The notes beneath the pieces are model-generated. The model was given only the letters and a program-made list of their open reading frames with translations, did no database searches and was not told where the DNA came from. This document shows, in pieces, positions 31,533 to 38,858 of a stretch of 64,000 bases of DNA. The stretch is from Streptomyces sp. NBC_00259 (GTDB lineage Bacteria; Actinomycetota; Actinomycetes; Streptomycetales; Streptomycetaceae), in contig NZ_CP108080.1 of NCBI RefSeq assembly GCF_036181745.1, forward strand, positions 7,505,501 to 7,569,500. The letters run 5' to 3'. Position 1 is the stretch's first letter. Each line of letters starts with the position of its first letter. Both the position numbers and the translations under genes were made by a program.

Positions 31533-32735
31533 TCACCCGGTGGCCGCGTCACCGTCGACCCCGCCTCGCTCGTCGCGCCCGTACCAGTCGAGGCAGACCA
31601 CCAGCGCGTCGTCGTCGAGCGGTGTGTCCCCGCGGTGGCCGGCGAGCTCGCGGAGCACCGCGCCCGGCACCTGGGTCGGCGGGAGCAGGCTCGTGGCGAG
31701 GAGGGTGCGGGCCAGCGTCCGGCTGCCGTACCGCTCGCCCGCGGGGGACGACGAGTCGTAGACGCCGTCGCTGCCGAAGAGCAGGCGGTCGCCCGGGCGG
31801 ACGACGAAGCGCTCCGGTTCGTACACCGTGTCCTCGAACATGCCCAGGGGGAGCTGTGCCTCGAAGTCGATGGGCTCGACGACGCGGTCGCGCAGTCGCC
31901 ACAGGCGGGGCGAACCGGCGTCCACGACCTCCACCTCGCCCGAGTCGAGGTCGAAGCGCAGCAGCAGCACGGACACGTACGCACGCCCCTGGTAGTGGGC
32001 GTACACGGCCTGGTCGGCCAGCGTGGCCTGGCCGGCGAGGTCGAGGCCGGCGCGGCGGGCGTTGCGCAGCGCGTTGACGGCGAGACTGGTCAGAAGCGCC
32101 GCCTCGATGCCGTTGCCCATGCCGTTGGTGACGGTCAGGGTGAGGTGGTCGGCCGAGACGGACCAGTCGTAGTTGTCGCCGAAGATGGCGTAGGCGGGCT
32201 CCAGATGGGCGCCGAGGGCGAACTCGCTGCGCGCGCAGGCCCGGCCGGGCAGCAGCAGCCACTGCATCTCGGCCGCCAGCGTCAGCCGTGCGGCGCGCCG
32301 GGCGAGCACGTACAGGTCGGTGTCGCGCTCCGCGACGAGGATCTCGTGGCCGAGTGCCTCGCACACGCGCTGGAGGTCCGGCAGCAGCGCCTCGGCGTCG
32401 ATGTCCTCGCTCATGCGCACGGTGAGCACGCCCAGCCGGTCTCCGCGGACGGTGACGGGCAGGTGCACCTCCACGCGTGCGGGCCCTTTGGTCACATGCG
32501 GTTCCTGCGAGCCGAACGCACGCCCCTGGGCACTGCCGTCGATCGGGACGGGTTCCGTCGTGCCCGGCCCGGTCTCCACGGCCTGCAGGGAGCGCATTCC
32601 GTAGTCGGCCAGGCGGAGTTGCACGTCGTCCGCGCGGTACCACTCGGCGAGAGCGTCGGTCACCACGTCCACCAAGGTGTGCGGCGCGGCGCTGCGCAAG
32701 GCCTGCTCGAGGGCATCGAACTTGTCCACGTACAT
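31533..32735 (-). CDS. SpoIIE/PP2C-family serine phosphatase with N-terminal GAF-like region
   Basis: A 400-residue protein. The first ~170 residues form a sensory, GAF-like domain (RVEVHLPVTVRGDRLGVLTV). The PP2C domain follows: IFGDNYDWSVSADHLTLTV, then TNGMGNGIEAALLTS, LLFGSDGVYDSSSPAGERYG and LDDDALVVCLDWYG. In most active relatives the third motif is GDVMGHG; here Asp and His are both Asn, so catalysis may be altered. The ATG at 32735 was chosen where similarity begins. Such phosphatases dephosphorylate STAS anti-anti-sigma factors; STAS genes lie next door. Confidence 0.85.
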   Translation of the reverse strand: MYVDKFDALEQALRSAAPHTLVDVVTDALAEWYRADDVQLRLADYGMRSLQAVETGPGTTEPVPIDGSAQGRAFGSQEPHVTKGPARVEVHLPVTVRGDRLGVLTVRMSEDIDAEALLPDLQRVCEALGHEILVAERDTDLYVLARRAARLTLAAEMQWLLLPGRACARSEFALGAHLEPAYAIFGDNYDWSVSADHLTLTVTNGMGNGIEAALLTSLAVNALRNARRAGLDLAGQATLADQAVYAHYQGRAYVSVLLLRFDLDSGEVEVVDAGSPRLWRLRDRVVEPIDFEAQLPLGMFEDTVYEPERFVVRPGDRLLFGSDGVYDSSSPAGERYGSRTLARTLLATSLLPPTQVPGAVLRELAGHRGDTPLDDDALVVCLDWYGRDERGGVDGDAATG

Positions 32736-32834
32736 CCTGATTCTCTTCGCGCCGGGATCACGGCCCGGCGTGTCGTCGCTGTGCAGGCGCCCGCGGACAC
32801 CGCCCCCGGGGAAGGCGCTGAGCACGACCATGTC

Positions 32835-32864
32835 ATTCTACGAACCACGTGCAACATTTGTCAC
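32835..32864 (-). promoter_or_regulatory. Housekeeping-type promoter candidate of the PP2C gene
   Basis: On the minus strand GTGACA and TAGAAT are 18 bases apart, about 95 bases before the ATG at 32735. Confidence 0.4.
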
Positions 32865-33026
32865 GCGGCAATGGTGTCCGCACGGCAACAACTCGGCCGT
32901 CGGACGTGTGCGGCCGTTCACCCGGGGCAGGCGTCGTCCGATCAGCGCAGGTGCGCGCGTCCTCGCCGCTCGTCGGCACCCGAGGGCGTGCACCGGGCCG
33001 AACGCCCCACCCGAAAGCGGAGGCTC

Positions 33027-33395
33027 ATGTCCCTCATGGAAGAGAACCTGAACGTCGAGGTCGAGATCCACGACCCTGTCACAGCGGTCGTGACGATCGG
33101 CGGCGAACTGGACGCCGACACGGCGACCCTTCTTCATCACCACCTTGCGAACCAGTTCCTCCACGGGCGCAGGAATCTCGTACTGGACCTGTCCGCCCTG
33201 GAGTTCATGGACTCCTCCGGGCTGAACGTCCTGATCAAGGCCACCCGGGAGACCCGGTCGACCGGCGGCGACCTGCACCTCGCGGCGCCGACGCCTGCCG
33301 TCGCCAAGCTCTTCGACCTCACGGGGCTGAGCCTGACGACCTCCGTCCACCGCGATGTCGGCGCGGCGCTCGCCGCCGTCGAGCCGGCCGGCTGA
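33027..33395 (+). CDS. STAS-domain anti-sigma factor antagonist
   Basis: A 122-residue protein consisting of one STAS domain. The start region VEIHDPVTAVVTIGGELDAD is followed by the phosphorylation loop LDLSALEFMDSSGLNVLIKA, in which the DSSG serine is the expected RsbW-type kinase target and PP2C substrate. GGAGG lies 3 bases before the ATG. It belongs to partner-switching control of SigB-like sigma factors: unphosphorylated it binds an anti-sigma kinase and frees sigma. It sits between a PP2C gene and the PRC-barrel gene, within 3 kb of a sigma factor. Confidence 0.9.
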   Translation: MSLMEENLNVEVEIHDPVTAVVTIGGELDADTATLLHHHLANQFLHGRRNLVLDLSALEFMDSSGLNVLIKATRETRSTGGDLHLAAPTPAVAKLFDLTGLSLTTSVHRDVGAALAAVEPAG

Positions 33396-33413
33396 GACGC
33401 GGCGCCGAAACCG

Positions 33414-33447
33414 CGCCGGGCACGCCCCCTCGGGGGCGTGCCCGGCG
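33414..33447. terminator. Strong hairpin between convergent STAS and PRC-barrel genes
   Basis: A 15-bp perfect stem (CGCCGGGCACGCCCC and its complement) with a CTCG loop; probably bidirectional. Confidence 0.8.
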
Positions 33448-33469
33448 GACCCGGCGCGGGGGAGAGGGG

Positions 33470-33817
33470 TCAGTGACCGGAGCCGTAATAGCCGCCGAGC
33501 TGGTCCCGGTAGGCGGGATCACCGAGGTGCTTCTCCTTGTCGAATTCCGGAGCCGCCTTGATCTCGTCCTTCGTTCGGGAAACGAGAATTCGCTCTTCCT
33601 GGTGATCGACCATGGTGATGGTGCCGGCCGGCAGCATCACCTCCTTGCCGAAGATCCATACGCCGGTGTCGACGACGATGTACTGGGATCCGACTTCGTT
33701 CGAGTGCTTGTCCACCTTGCCGATGCGACCATCCGTCGCCTCGACGCTGTAGCCGGTGAGATCGTCGTCCCGGTTGTGGCCGCTGGTCGGTACGTAGGCC
33801 CACAGATGTTCGCTCAC
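33470..33817 (-). CDS. PRC-barrel domain protein
   Basis: A 115-residue protein with one PRC-barrel: LTGYSVEATDGRIGKVDKHS, then YIVVDTGVWIFGKEVMLPAG and a charged C-terminal part with RTKDEIKAAPEFDKEKHLGD. PRC-barrels occur in RimM and photosynthetic reaction centres; stand-alone actinomycete versions are associated with stress and have no assigned activity. I chose the GTG at 33817, 6 bases after GGAGG; the frame stays open upstream without motifs. Confidence 0.85.
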   Translation of the reverse strand: MSEHLWAYVPTSGHNRDDDLTGYSVEATDGRIGKVDKHSNEVGSQYIVVDTGVWIFGKEVMLPAGTITMVDHQEERILVSRTKDEIKAAPEFDKEKHLGDPAYRDQLGGYYGSGH

Positions 33818-34268
33818 CACAGTCCTCCAGACGGTGAAATCCAATTGGTCCGGCGGAAGTTGGCCAATGGGGTCGATCCCGTTGACTCCGCCACGGTCCG
33901 CATGCCCGCGCCCTCCCGGCTCACACCCGACGAATTCCGGATTCCCCGTTCGGAGCAGCATTGCCGTCGGCAGCGCGACCGGTCCCGGAAAGTCGGGGGT
34001 TTGCATCCCCCGTCCGCGGTTATGCGCTACAACACGCCTGAAGGCACCGGAACTCGAGTCGCGGAAACGAATGTGCGGCATGGCGGACGCGTTCCGCCGC
34101 TGAGACTCCCCCCACGGGAAACAGGGCCCGGCACCCCGCTCATGGGGCGCCGGGCCCCCTGCGTGCCCGGCCGTTCCGGCCGACGTGTTCGCCGGCCGCG
34201 ACGTCGTACGGCGTCGACGGCCGGGTCCCCGGCGCCCTCACCTTCCTCGTCATCGCCTCGGCCCCCGA
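33818..34268. other. Intergenic stretch of about 450 bp
   Basis: It holds the leader of the PRC-barrel gene (33818-about 34000) and a terminator hairpin (34122-34160) for the GAF-ANTAR gene. A plus-strand open frame around 34180-34290 has coding-like composition but no start or family, and may be a gene remnant. Confidence 0.45.
34122..34160 (-). terminator. Hairpin downstream of the GAF-ANTAR gene
   Basis: GGGCCCGGC pairs with GCCGGGCCC and, after one mismatch, CCCC pairs with GGGG around a GCTCAT loop. It lies about 110 bases after the GAF-ANTAR stop. Confidence 0.6.
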
Positions 34269-35042
34269 CTACGCCCTGCGGCCGACGGGTACGCCGGAGC
34301 CGACAGGCGCCGGCCACTCCGCCACCCCGGCGCAGGAGTCGTGCGGGGCCGAGGGGCGCGTCTGCAGCAGTGCGTCGGACAGGTCGAGCAGGGAGCGACC
34401 GTCACGCACCCCCACGACCTGGAGCCAGGACAAGGCCTCGGAGACGGCGCAGTCCTCGCGCGCCGCGACATAGCCGGCCGCCTGATGGATGCGATCCCAG
34501 CGCGCCGCCCGGGTGTCCGTCGTCCAGACCGGACACTCGCAGTCCTCGCAGGCGTGCACGGCCCGCCAGCGGAGCAGCGCGTCGAGGGCGAGATCGGCGG
34601 CGTGCTGCCCGTGGGCGATGTGGCGCTCCGTCACTTCGGTGCGCTCGGTGTAGTAGAGGCAGATGACGCCTACCGGTGTCCGCTGGACGCGCAGCGGAAG
34701 CGCCAGGACCTGACGCACGTCGGCGAGTCCCTCGTCGAGGCGTGAGCCCGAGCCGTGCGCCGAGTGGTGCAGGTCGGGTACGAAGACCGGGCGCATGCGC
34801 AGTGCGGCGCTGACCGACGGCCCGCCGGCCAGGGTGAACTGCGTGGCCTCACCCCGCAGTGCGGGCTCGTCCGTGGCGTGGAGCAGTCGCCAGTGCTCCA
34901 TGCGGGGCAGGAACGAGAGAGCCGCCCGTTGCGCTCCGAGCGACCGGGTGAACGCGGCGCACAGCCGCTGGGGCAGAGCCCGACGTCCCACGGCCGCGGC
35001 GACCGACACGTCATGCATGACCGATGGTGATTCCTCCAGCAT
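34269..35042 (-). CDS. GAF and ANTAR domain-containing regulator
   Basis: A 257-residue protein. The N-terminal half is a GAF sensor (GAQRAALSFLPRMEHWRLLH to LALPLRVQRTPVGVICLYYT). The C-terminal ANTAR domain, an RNA-binding three-helix module that prevents premature termination, reads RIHQAAGYVAAREDCAVSEA and LSWLQVVGVRDGRSLLDLSD. Such proteins act as transcription antitermination regulators in actinomycetes. The ATG at 35042 follows GAAGGGAAG; the open frame upstream has no domain. It could respond to small ligands through the GAF part, but no target hairpin pair was identified. Confidence 0.86.
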   Translation of the reverse strand: MLEESPSVMHDVSVAAAVGRRALPQRLCAAFTRSLGAQRAALSFLPRMEHWRLLHATDEPALRGEATQFTLAGGPSVSAALRMRPVFVPDLHHSAHGSGSRLDEGLADVRQVLALPLRVQRTPVGVICLYYTERTEVTERHIAHGQHAADLALDALLRWRAVHACEDCECPVWTTDTRAARWDRIHQAAGYVAAREDCAVSEALSWLQVVGVRDGRSLLDLSDALLQTRPSAPHDSCAGVAEWPAPVGSGVPVGRRA

Positions 35043-35383
35043 GTTCAGCTTCCCTTCCGCCGTGGCCACATGGGCGGCCTCACCCGGGCGGGTCCGGGAC
35101 GGATGTACCGGGCACCCGGGAATGCAGATTCGTCTACCACCGACCGGCGAGCTCATGTACGCCCGCTTCACCCGGCACCCGCTCCGCACCCGCGCGGACC
35201 GGGGTCCGGACGGCCGCTGCCACCCGGCCCCGGACTCCGTCCGGCCGTTCGCCGTTGGGCCGTGCGGGTCATGTCCGTCCGGCGGGGGCGATTACCGCCC
35301 GGGGTTAGGGGTAGCCGCCTGGTCACGTTCAGTGGCTGGCCCGGACGGCGCAGGCCGACAGGACAGCCACGGCAAGGAGCGCC
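35043..35383. other. Intergenic stretch of about 340 bp
   Basis: Divergent control region between the GAF-ANTAR gene and the DUF2267 gene. It contains a SigB-type promoter for the latter (35290-35314). Nothing else is recognised. Confidence 0.5.
35290..35314 (+). promoter_or_regulatory. SigB-type promoter candidate of the DUF2267 gene
   Basis: GATT, 15 bases, GGGTAG: matches GNNT-N14-16-GGGTA. The predicted leader is about 60 bases. Confidence 0.5.
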
Positions 35384-35776
35384 ATGAACAGCCAACTGGA
35401 AACGTTGCTCGACTCGGTACGGGAACGGGGCCGCTACGCCCGGCGGCGGGAAGCCGCGGGGGCCGTGGACAGCGTCCTGGACGTCCTGGGAGCACACCTT
35501 GTGGGCGATGACCGCAGGGACCTCGCGCGTCTGCTGCCGCCTGAGTGCGGCCCTCTGCTCACCGTCGGCGAGCCGGCCAGCGAACCCCTGACGCCGCGTG
35601 GCTTCGTCGAAGCCGTCGCGGCCCGTGACCACGGCGACTTCGACGAGGCCCGGCGCGCCGTCACGGCCGTGCTCGGCATCGTGGCCGAGGTGGCCGACGA
35701 CGCCCTGCTGCGCCGCATCCTCACCCAGCTGCCGCCGGGGCACGCGGGGCTGTTCGGCCGTACGGAGCCGGTATGA
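35384..35776 (+). CDS. DUF2267 domain protein
   Basis: A 130-residue protein. It has the DUF2267 helical repeat, here AAGAVDSVLDVLGAHLVGDD followed by DLARLLPPECGPLL and a second half TAVLGIVAEVADDALLRRIL with TQLPPGHAGLFG at the end, the conserved 'LP..Y/H..LF' closing motif. Proteins of this type are common in stress-induced loci and have no assigned function. AGGAG is 4-5 bases before the ATG. It lies about 150 bp upstream of the sigma factor gene and appears to have its own SigB-type promoter. Confidence 0.85.
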   Translation: MNSQLETLLDSVRERGRYARRREAAGAVDSVLDVLGAHLVGDDRRDLARLLPPECGPLLTVGEPASEPLTPRGFVEAVAARDHGDFDEARRAVTAVLGIVAEVADDALLRRILTQLPPGHAGLFGRTEPV

Positions 35777-35851
35777 CAGAGACGGTGGAGGCTGACGTGA
35801 CCTCAGCTGGCAGGCGAAGAAGAGATTTCGAGGAGAAGCGCGCGGGGGAGC

Positions 35852-35876
35852 GAATGCGCCCCACGATCCGGGGTAG
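35852..35876 (+). promoter_or_regulatory. SigB-type promoter candidate of the sigma factor gene
   Basis: GAAT, 15 bases, GGGTAG, about 45 bases before the start codon. If used by the factor it precedes, it would give autoregulation. Confidence 0.5.
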
Positions 35877-35921
35877 GCGGACCGCGCACGGGAATGGATC
35901 CGGACGACAGGGGTGGATGGC

Positions 35922-36800
35922 ATGGCAGCCGTGACCGCAGTGACAACCGCGGCACAGGAAGCGACAACGGAAGCCGACGCGGTCGGGATCGCACCGATCG
36001 CGGATCCGTCGAAGGTATCCCCCCAGGACGCGCGCGAGCTCTCCCGTCAGTTCTTCGCCCGCCTGGCGGAGCTGGAGGAGGGCACGGACGAGTACCAGTA
36101 CGTGCGCAACACCCTCATCGAGATGAACCTCTCGCTCGTCAAGTACGCGGCCGGCCGCTTCCGGAGCCGGGGCGCGGACGAGATGGAGGACATCGTCCAG
36201 GTCGGCACGATCGGGCTCATCAAGGCCATCGACCGCTTCGACTTGTGCCGCGAGGTGGAGTTCACCACCTTCGCCGTTCCCTGCATCGTCGGTGAGATCA
36301 AGCGCTTCTTCCGCGACACCAGCTGGGCCGTGCACGTCCCGCGCCGCCTCCAGGAGGCCCGCGTGGAGCTGGCCAGGGCGACGGACGAGCTGCGGAGCCG
36401 GCTCGGGCGCACCCCGACGGTGCGGGAACTGTCCGAGTTGATGTCGCTCTCCGAGGCTGACGTCATCGAGGCCCGCAAGGCATCCAACGCCTACAACTCC
36501 GCCTCGCTGGACGCCGCCCTCACCGGTGACAGCACCCAGGACGGCGAGGCGGCGCTCGCCGACTTCATCGGCGAGGAGGAACCGGCACTCGAACTCATCC
36601 AGGACTTCCACTCCCTCGCACCGCTGATCGGGGAGCTGGAGGACCGGGACCGCCAGATCCTGCATCTGCGGTTCGTGGAGGAACTGACGCAGGCGCAGAT
36701 CGGTGAGCATCTGGGCATCTCGCAGATGCATGTCTCGCGGCTGCTGACCCGCATCATCGGCCGGCTGCGCGAAGGACTGCTCGACACCGGCACCGGCTGA
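35922..36800 (+). CDS. RNA polymerase sigma factor, SigB/SigF/SigG subfamily
   Basis: A 292-residue alternative sigma factor. Region 2 is complete: MNLSLVKYAAGRFRSRGADE, MEDIVQVGTIGLIKAIDRFD and EFTTFAVPCIVGEIKRFFRD. Region 3 has LGRTPTVRELSELMSLSEAD. Region 4 reads LEDRDRQILHLRFVEELTQA then QIGEHLGISQMHVSRLL, the -35 recognition helix. This set is typical of streptomycete general-stress and sporulation sigma factors. ATG at 35922 with AGGGG 8 bases upstream; a GTG at 35913 is also in frame. Nearby STAS proteins, RsbW-like kinases and PP2C phosphatases could form its partner-switching control. Confidence 0.93.
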   Translation: MAAVTAVTTAAQEATTEADAVGIAPIADPSKVSPQDARELSRQFFARLAELEEGTDEYQYVRNTLIEMNLSLVKYAAGRFRSRGADEMEDIVQVGTIGLIKAIDRFDLCREVEFTTFAVPCIVGEIKRFFRDTSWAVHVPRRLQEARVELARATDELRSRLGRTPTVRELSELMSLSEADVIEARKASNAYNSASLDAALTGDSTQDGEAALADFIGEEEPALELIQDFHSLAPLIGELEDRDRQILHLRFVEELTQAQIGEHLGISQMHVSRLLTRIIGRLREGLLDTGTG

Positions 36801-36822
36801 ACGGTCCGACGTACGCACCACA

Positions 36823-36856
36823 GTGGTCCCCCTGCCCTCGCGGGCGGGGGGACCAC
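36823..36856 (+). terminator. Hairpin terminator of the sigma factor gene
   Basis: A 15-bp stem (GTGGTCCCCCTGCCC with its complement, one G-T pair), TCGC loop, followed by CGCTTTG. Confidence 0.75.
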
Positions 36857-36975
36857 CGCTTTGTGTCGTGCTGTGCAGAGAGTCAAGCACACATACGGGA
36901 ATCACCGCATCGCAGCGGTATCCGCTTTTCGCAGACGCGCGGAAGTAATGCCCAGTGGAATTGCCGAGCAACTCC

Positions 36976-37000
36976 GCGTATGGCGTGCATTCCCGGGTAT
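36976..37000 (+). promoter_or_regulatory. SigB-type promoter candidate of the small hydrophobic protein gene
   Basis: GCGT, 15 bases, GGGTAT, ending 25 bases before the start codon. Confidence 0.45.
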
Positions 37001-37024
37001 GCGGATTCCGGGAGGATGATAGAC

Positions 37025-37195
37025 ATGGTTCCTTTGCTGCTCGTTCTGTTGCTCGCACTGCTTCTTTTCGGTGCGGGCTTCGCACTCAAGGCACTCTGGT
37101 GGATCGCGGTCATCGTACTGGTCGTATGGCTGCTCGGATTTGTGATCCGGCCGGCAGCGACCGGTGGCCGCCGTAGCCGCTGGTACCGCTGGTAA
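37025..37195 (+). CDS. Small hydrophobic membrane protein (56 residues)
   Basis: A 56-residue protein, MVPLLLVLLLALLLFGAGFA then LKALWWIAVIVLVVWLLGFV and a short basic tail (RPAATGGRRSRWYRW). Two membrane helices with a positively charged cytoplasmic end are predicted. The ATG at 37025 lies 9 bases after GGAGG; an ATG immediately after GGAGG is too close. Similar tiny hydrophobic proteins are common in streptomycetes and are usually stress-inducible; function unknown. A strong terminator follows at 37267. Confidence 0.75.
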   Translation: MVPLLLVLLLALLLFGAGFALKALWWIAVIVLVVWLLGFVIRPAATGGRRSRWYRW

Positions 37196-37266
37196 AGAAG
37201 TCGGCACGGGAAACACGAGAAAAGAGCCGACGCTCGTCCCGGCGAATGTGCCGGAGATTCCCGGGA

Positions 37267-37307
37267 AAAGGGTGGGGCCCCGACAATCCGTCGGGGCCCC
37301 ACCCTTT
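37267..37307 (+). terminator. Perfect 18-bp hairpin terminator
   Basis: AAAGGGTGGGGCCCCGAC and its exact complement flank an AATCC loop, about 70 bases after the small membrane protein gene; the right arm ends in TTT. Confidence 0.88.
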
Positions 37308-37421
37308 CCGCTGCCCGCGGAGCGCCGGGGCGGGCTCCGGGACGTGGGGTCTCGGCCGGATCCCTTCGGGCAACGGGACGGTGACTACCGCAGACGTGTC
37401 CGGGCGGGCATACTCCCGGCC

Positions 37422-37778
37422 ATGGACGCGCGCAGCGAAGACCAGTCCCCTCTCAACGGCGAAGGTCCGGTGGGCATCCAGTACGCGGCCGGGGACGCGT
37501 GGGTGATCACCGCACGGGGCGATCTGGACCTGAGCATCCTCCCGCCGCTGGCCGACGCGCTGACCGCGGCGTCGGCCAGCCACCCGACCGTGGTCCTGGA
37601 CGTGTCAGGCGTCACCTTCGGGGACTCCGCGTTCCTCAATCTGCTGCTGCGGGTCCACCGGATCACCCAACTGCGCATCGCGATGCCGCAGCCGCAGCTG
37701 CGGCGGCTCTTCGAGATCACCGGCGCGGACCAGGTCCTCGACGTCCGGCTCAGCCTGGACATCGAGACCGGGTCCTGA
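37422..37778 (+). CDS. STAS-domain protein (anti-sigma factor antagonist)
   Basis: A 118-residue STAS protein: AAGDAWVITARGDLDLSILP and VVLDVSGVTFGDSAFLNLLL. The phosphorylation site is DSAF rather than the DSSG of the other STAS protein, so only one serine is available. The first good start is the ATG at 37422, with no clear ribosome binding site, suggesting a short leader or weak translation. It is bounded by terminators on both sides, so it is a single-gene unit; the RsbW-like kinase at 37840 converges on it. Confidence 0.82.
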   Translation: MDARSEDQSPLNGEGPVGIQYAAGDAWVITARGDLDLSILPPLADALTAASASHPTVVLDVSGVTFGDSAFLNLLLRVHRITQLRIAMPQPQLRRLFEITGADQVLDVRLSLDIETGS

Positions 37779-37794
37779 CAGGGAGCCGAACACG

Positions 37795-37831
37795 AACGGC
37801 CCCCTGCGCGGTGTCCGCGCAGGGGGCCGTT
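37795..37831. terminator. Perfect 17-bp hairpin between STAS and RsbW-like genes
   Basis: AACGGCCCCCTGCGCGG and its exact complement with a 3-base loop; serves the two converging genes. Confidence 0.88.
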
Positions 37832-37839
37832 GCCGGCTG

Positions 37840-38277
37840 TCAGGCGCAGGAGACGCGTACGGTGATGCGCTTCCCGACCGGCTCCCGCTCGACCGCGAAG
37901 GCGTCGCACAGGGCCAGCACGATCTCCAGCCCGTGCTGGCCCACCCGGCCCGGGTCGGCGGCCCTGGCCACGGGCAGGGTCGTGCTGCTGTCCCAGACGG
38001 TGATCTCCACGCCGGAGGGGGTCCGTTCCAGATCCAGGGCGCACGGACCGTGGGCGTACTTGAAGGCGTTGGTCACCAGCTCCGAGACGATCAGCTGGAC
38101 GGAACCCACCACCTGCGACGCGGGGTCGTAGTCGTTCTTCTCCACGAGGAAGTCCGTGGCGAAGCGACGGGCATCCCCGATGCCCTCCGGACCGCCGTCG
38201 TACACGGCGCCCGCCCACGCGGCTCCCGCTCGTAGCGTGCCCGCGCCCTGGTCGTTCTCGATCGTCTTCGACATCAT
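37840..38277 (-). CDS. RsbW-like ATP-binding protein (anti-sigma factor kinase)
   Basis: About 145 residues of the GHKL ATPase type. The N-box is LIVSELVTNAFKYAHG, followed by VEITVWDSSTTLPV and GQHGLEIVLALCDAFAVE as the G-boxes. Proteins of this family bind a sigma factor or phosphorylate STAS antagonists. Two adjacent ATGs (38277, 38274) are possible starts, with only weak ribosome binding. The upstream sequence on the minus strand contains ATCCGGGGTAGG, the same -10 context as the sigma factor promoter, though without a matching -35. Confidence 0.85.
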   Translation of the reverse strand: MMSKTIENDQGAGTLRAGAAWAGAVYDGGPEGIGDARRFATDFLVEKNDYDPASQVVGSVQLIVSELVTNAFKYAHGPCALDLERTPSGVEITVWDSSTTLPVARAADPGRVGQHGLEIVLALCDAFAVEREPVGKRITVRVSCA

Positions 38278-38417
38278 CCGCTGGTCGTCCCGTTCAGCCC
38301 GCCGTCCTTCGGTTCGGCGCATCACCTACCCCGGATTCCGCCCGGTACTACATTCGGCCGCGCGGTGCCGTGCCCGGACGACGGCCTGCGGCTCGCTACG
38401 GCGTCCCGGCCGCCGCG

Positions 38418-38858
38418 TCACGCGCGGGGCAGGCGCACCACGGTGACGAAGAAGTCGTCGATCTTCCGGATCGCGGCGATGAACTGCTCCAGGTCCACCG
38501 GCTTGGTCACGTACGCGCTGGCGTGCAGCTGGTAACTGCGCAGGATGTCCTCCTCGGCGGCGGAGGTGGTGAGCACGACGACGGGGATGTGGGTGAGATC
38601 CGCGTCGGCCTTGATGCGCTCGAGGACCTGCCGTCCGTCGTACTTGGGCAGATTGAGGTCGAGGAGGATGAGATCCGGGCGGGGCGCACCCGTGTGTTCG
38701 CCCTGCCGGTAGAGGAAGTCGAGCGCCTCCTCCCCGTCGCGCACCACATGGAGGGTGTTGCCGATCTTGTTGTCCTCGAACGCCTCCCGGGTCATCAGCT
38801 CGTCGCCCGGATCGTCCTCGACGAGGAGGACCTCGATGGGCTTGGTGGCGGCGTTCAT
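38418..38858 (-). CDS. Rcp1-type response regulator (single REC domain)
   Basis: A 146-residue receiver-only protein. It begins IEVLLVEDDPGDELMTREAF with the acidic pocket, has the phospho-acceptor aspartate in LILLDLNLPKYDG, the threonine in VVVLTTSAAEEDI and the lysine in AYVTKPVDLEQF. The DDPGD and DLNLPKYDG style is that of phytochrome-associated Rcp1 regulators, which lack an output domain. The ATG at 38858 overlaps the kinase stop as ATGA and has AGGAG 7 bases upstream. It is the third gene of the REC-PP2C/kinase/regulator operon and probably receives phosphate from that kinase. Confidence 0.92.
   Translation of the reverse strand: MNAATKPIEVLLVEDDPGDELMTREAFEDNKIGNTLHVVRDGEEALDFLYRQGEHTGAPRPDLILLDLNLPKYDGRQVLERIKADADLTHIPVVVLTTSAAEEDILRSYQLHASAYVTKPVDLEQFIAAIRKIDDFFVTVVRLPRA

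Noticed and set aside
33470-34081. Long form of the PRC-barrel gene starting at 34081
   Set aside because: The extra 88 residues have no motif and a GGAGG precedes the GTG at 33817.
37840-38350. SigB-type promoter for the RsbW-like gene
   Set aside because: A GGGTAG with the same context as the sigma promoter is present, but no GNNT lies 14-16 bases upstream.
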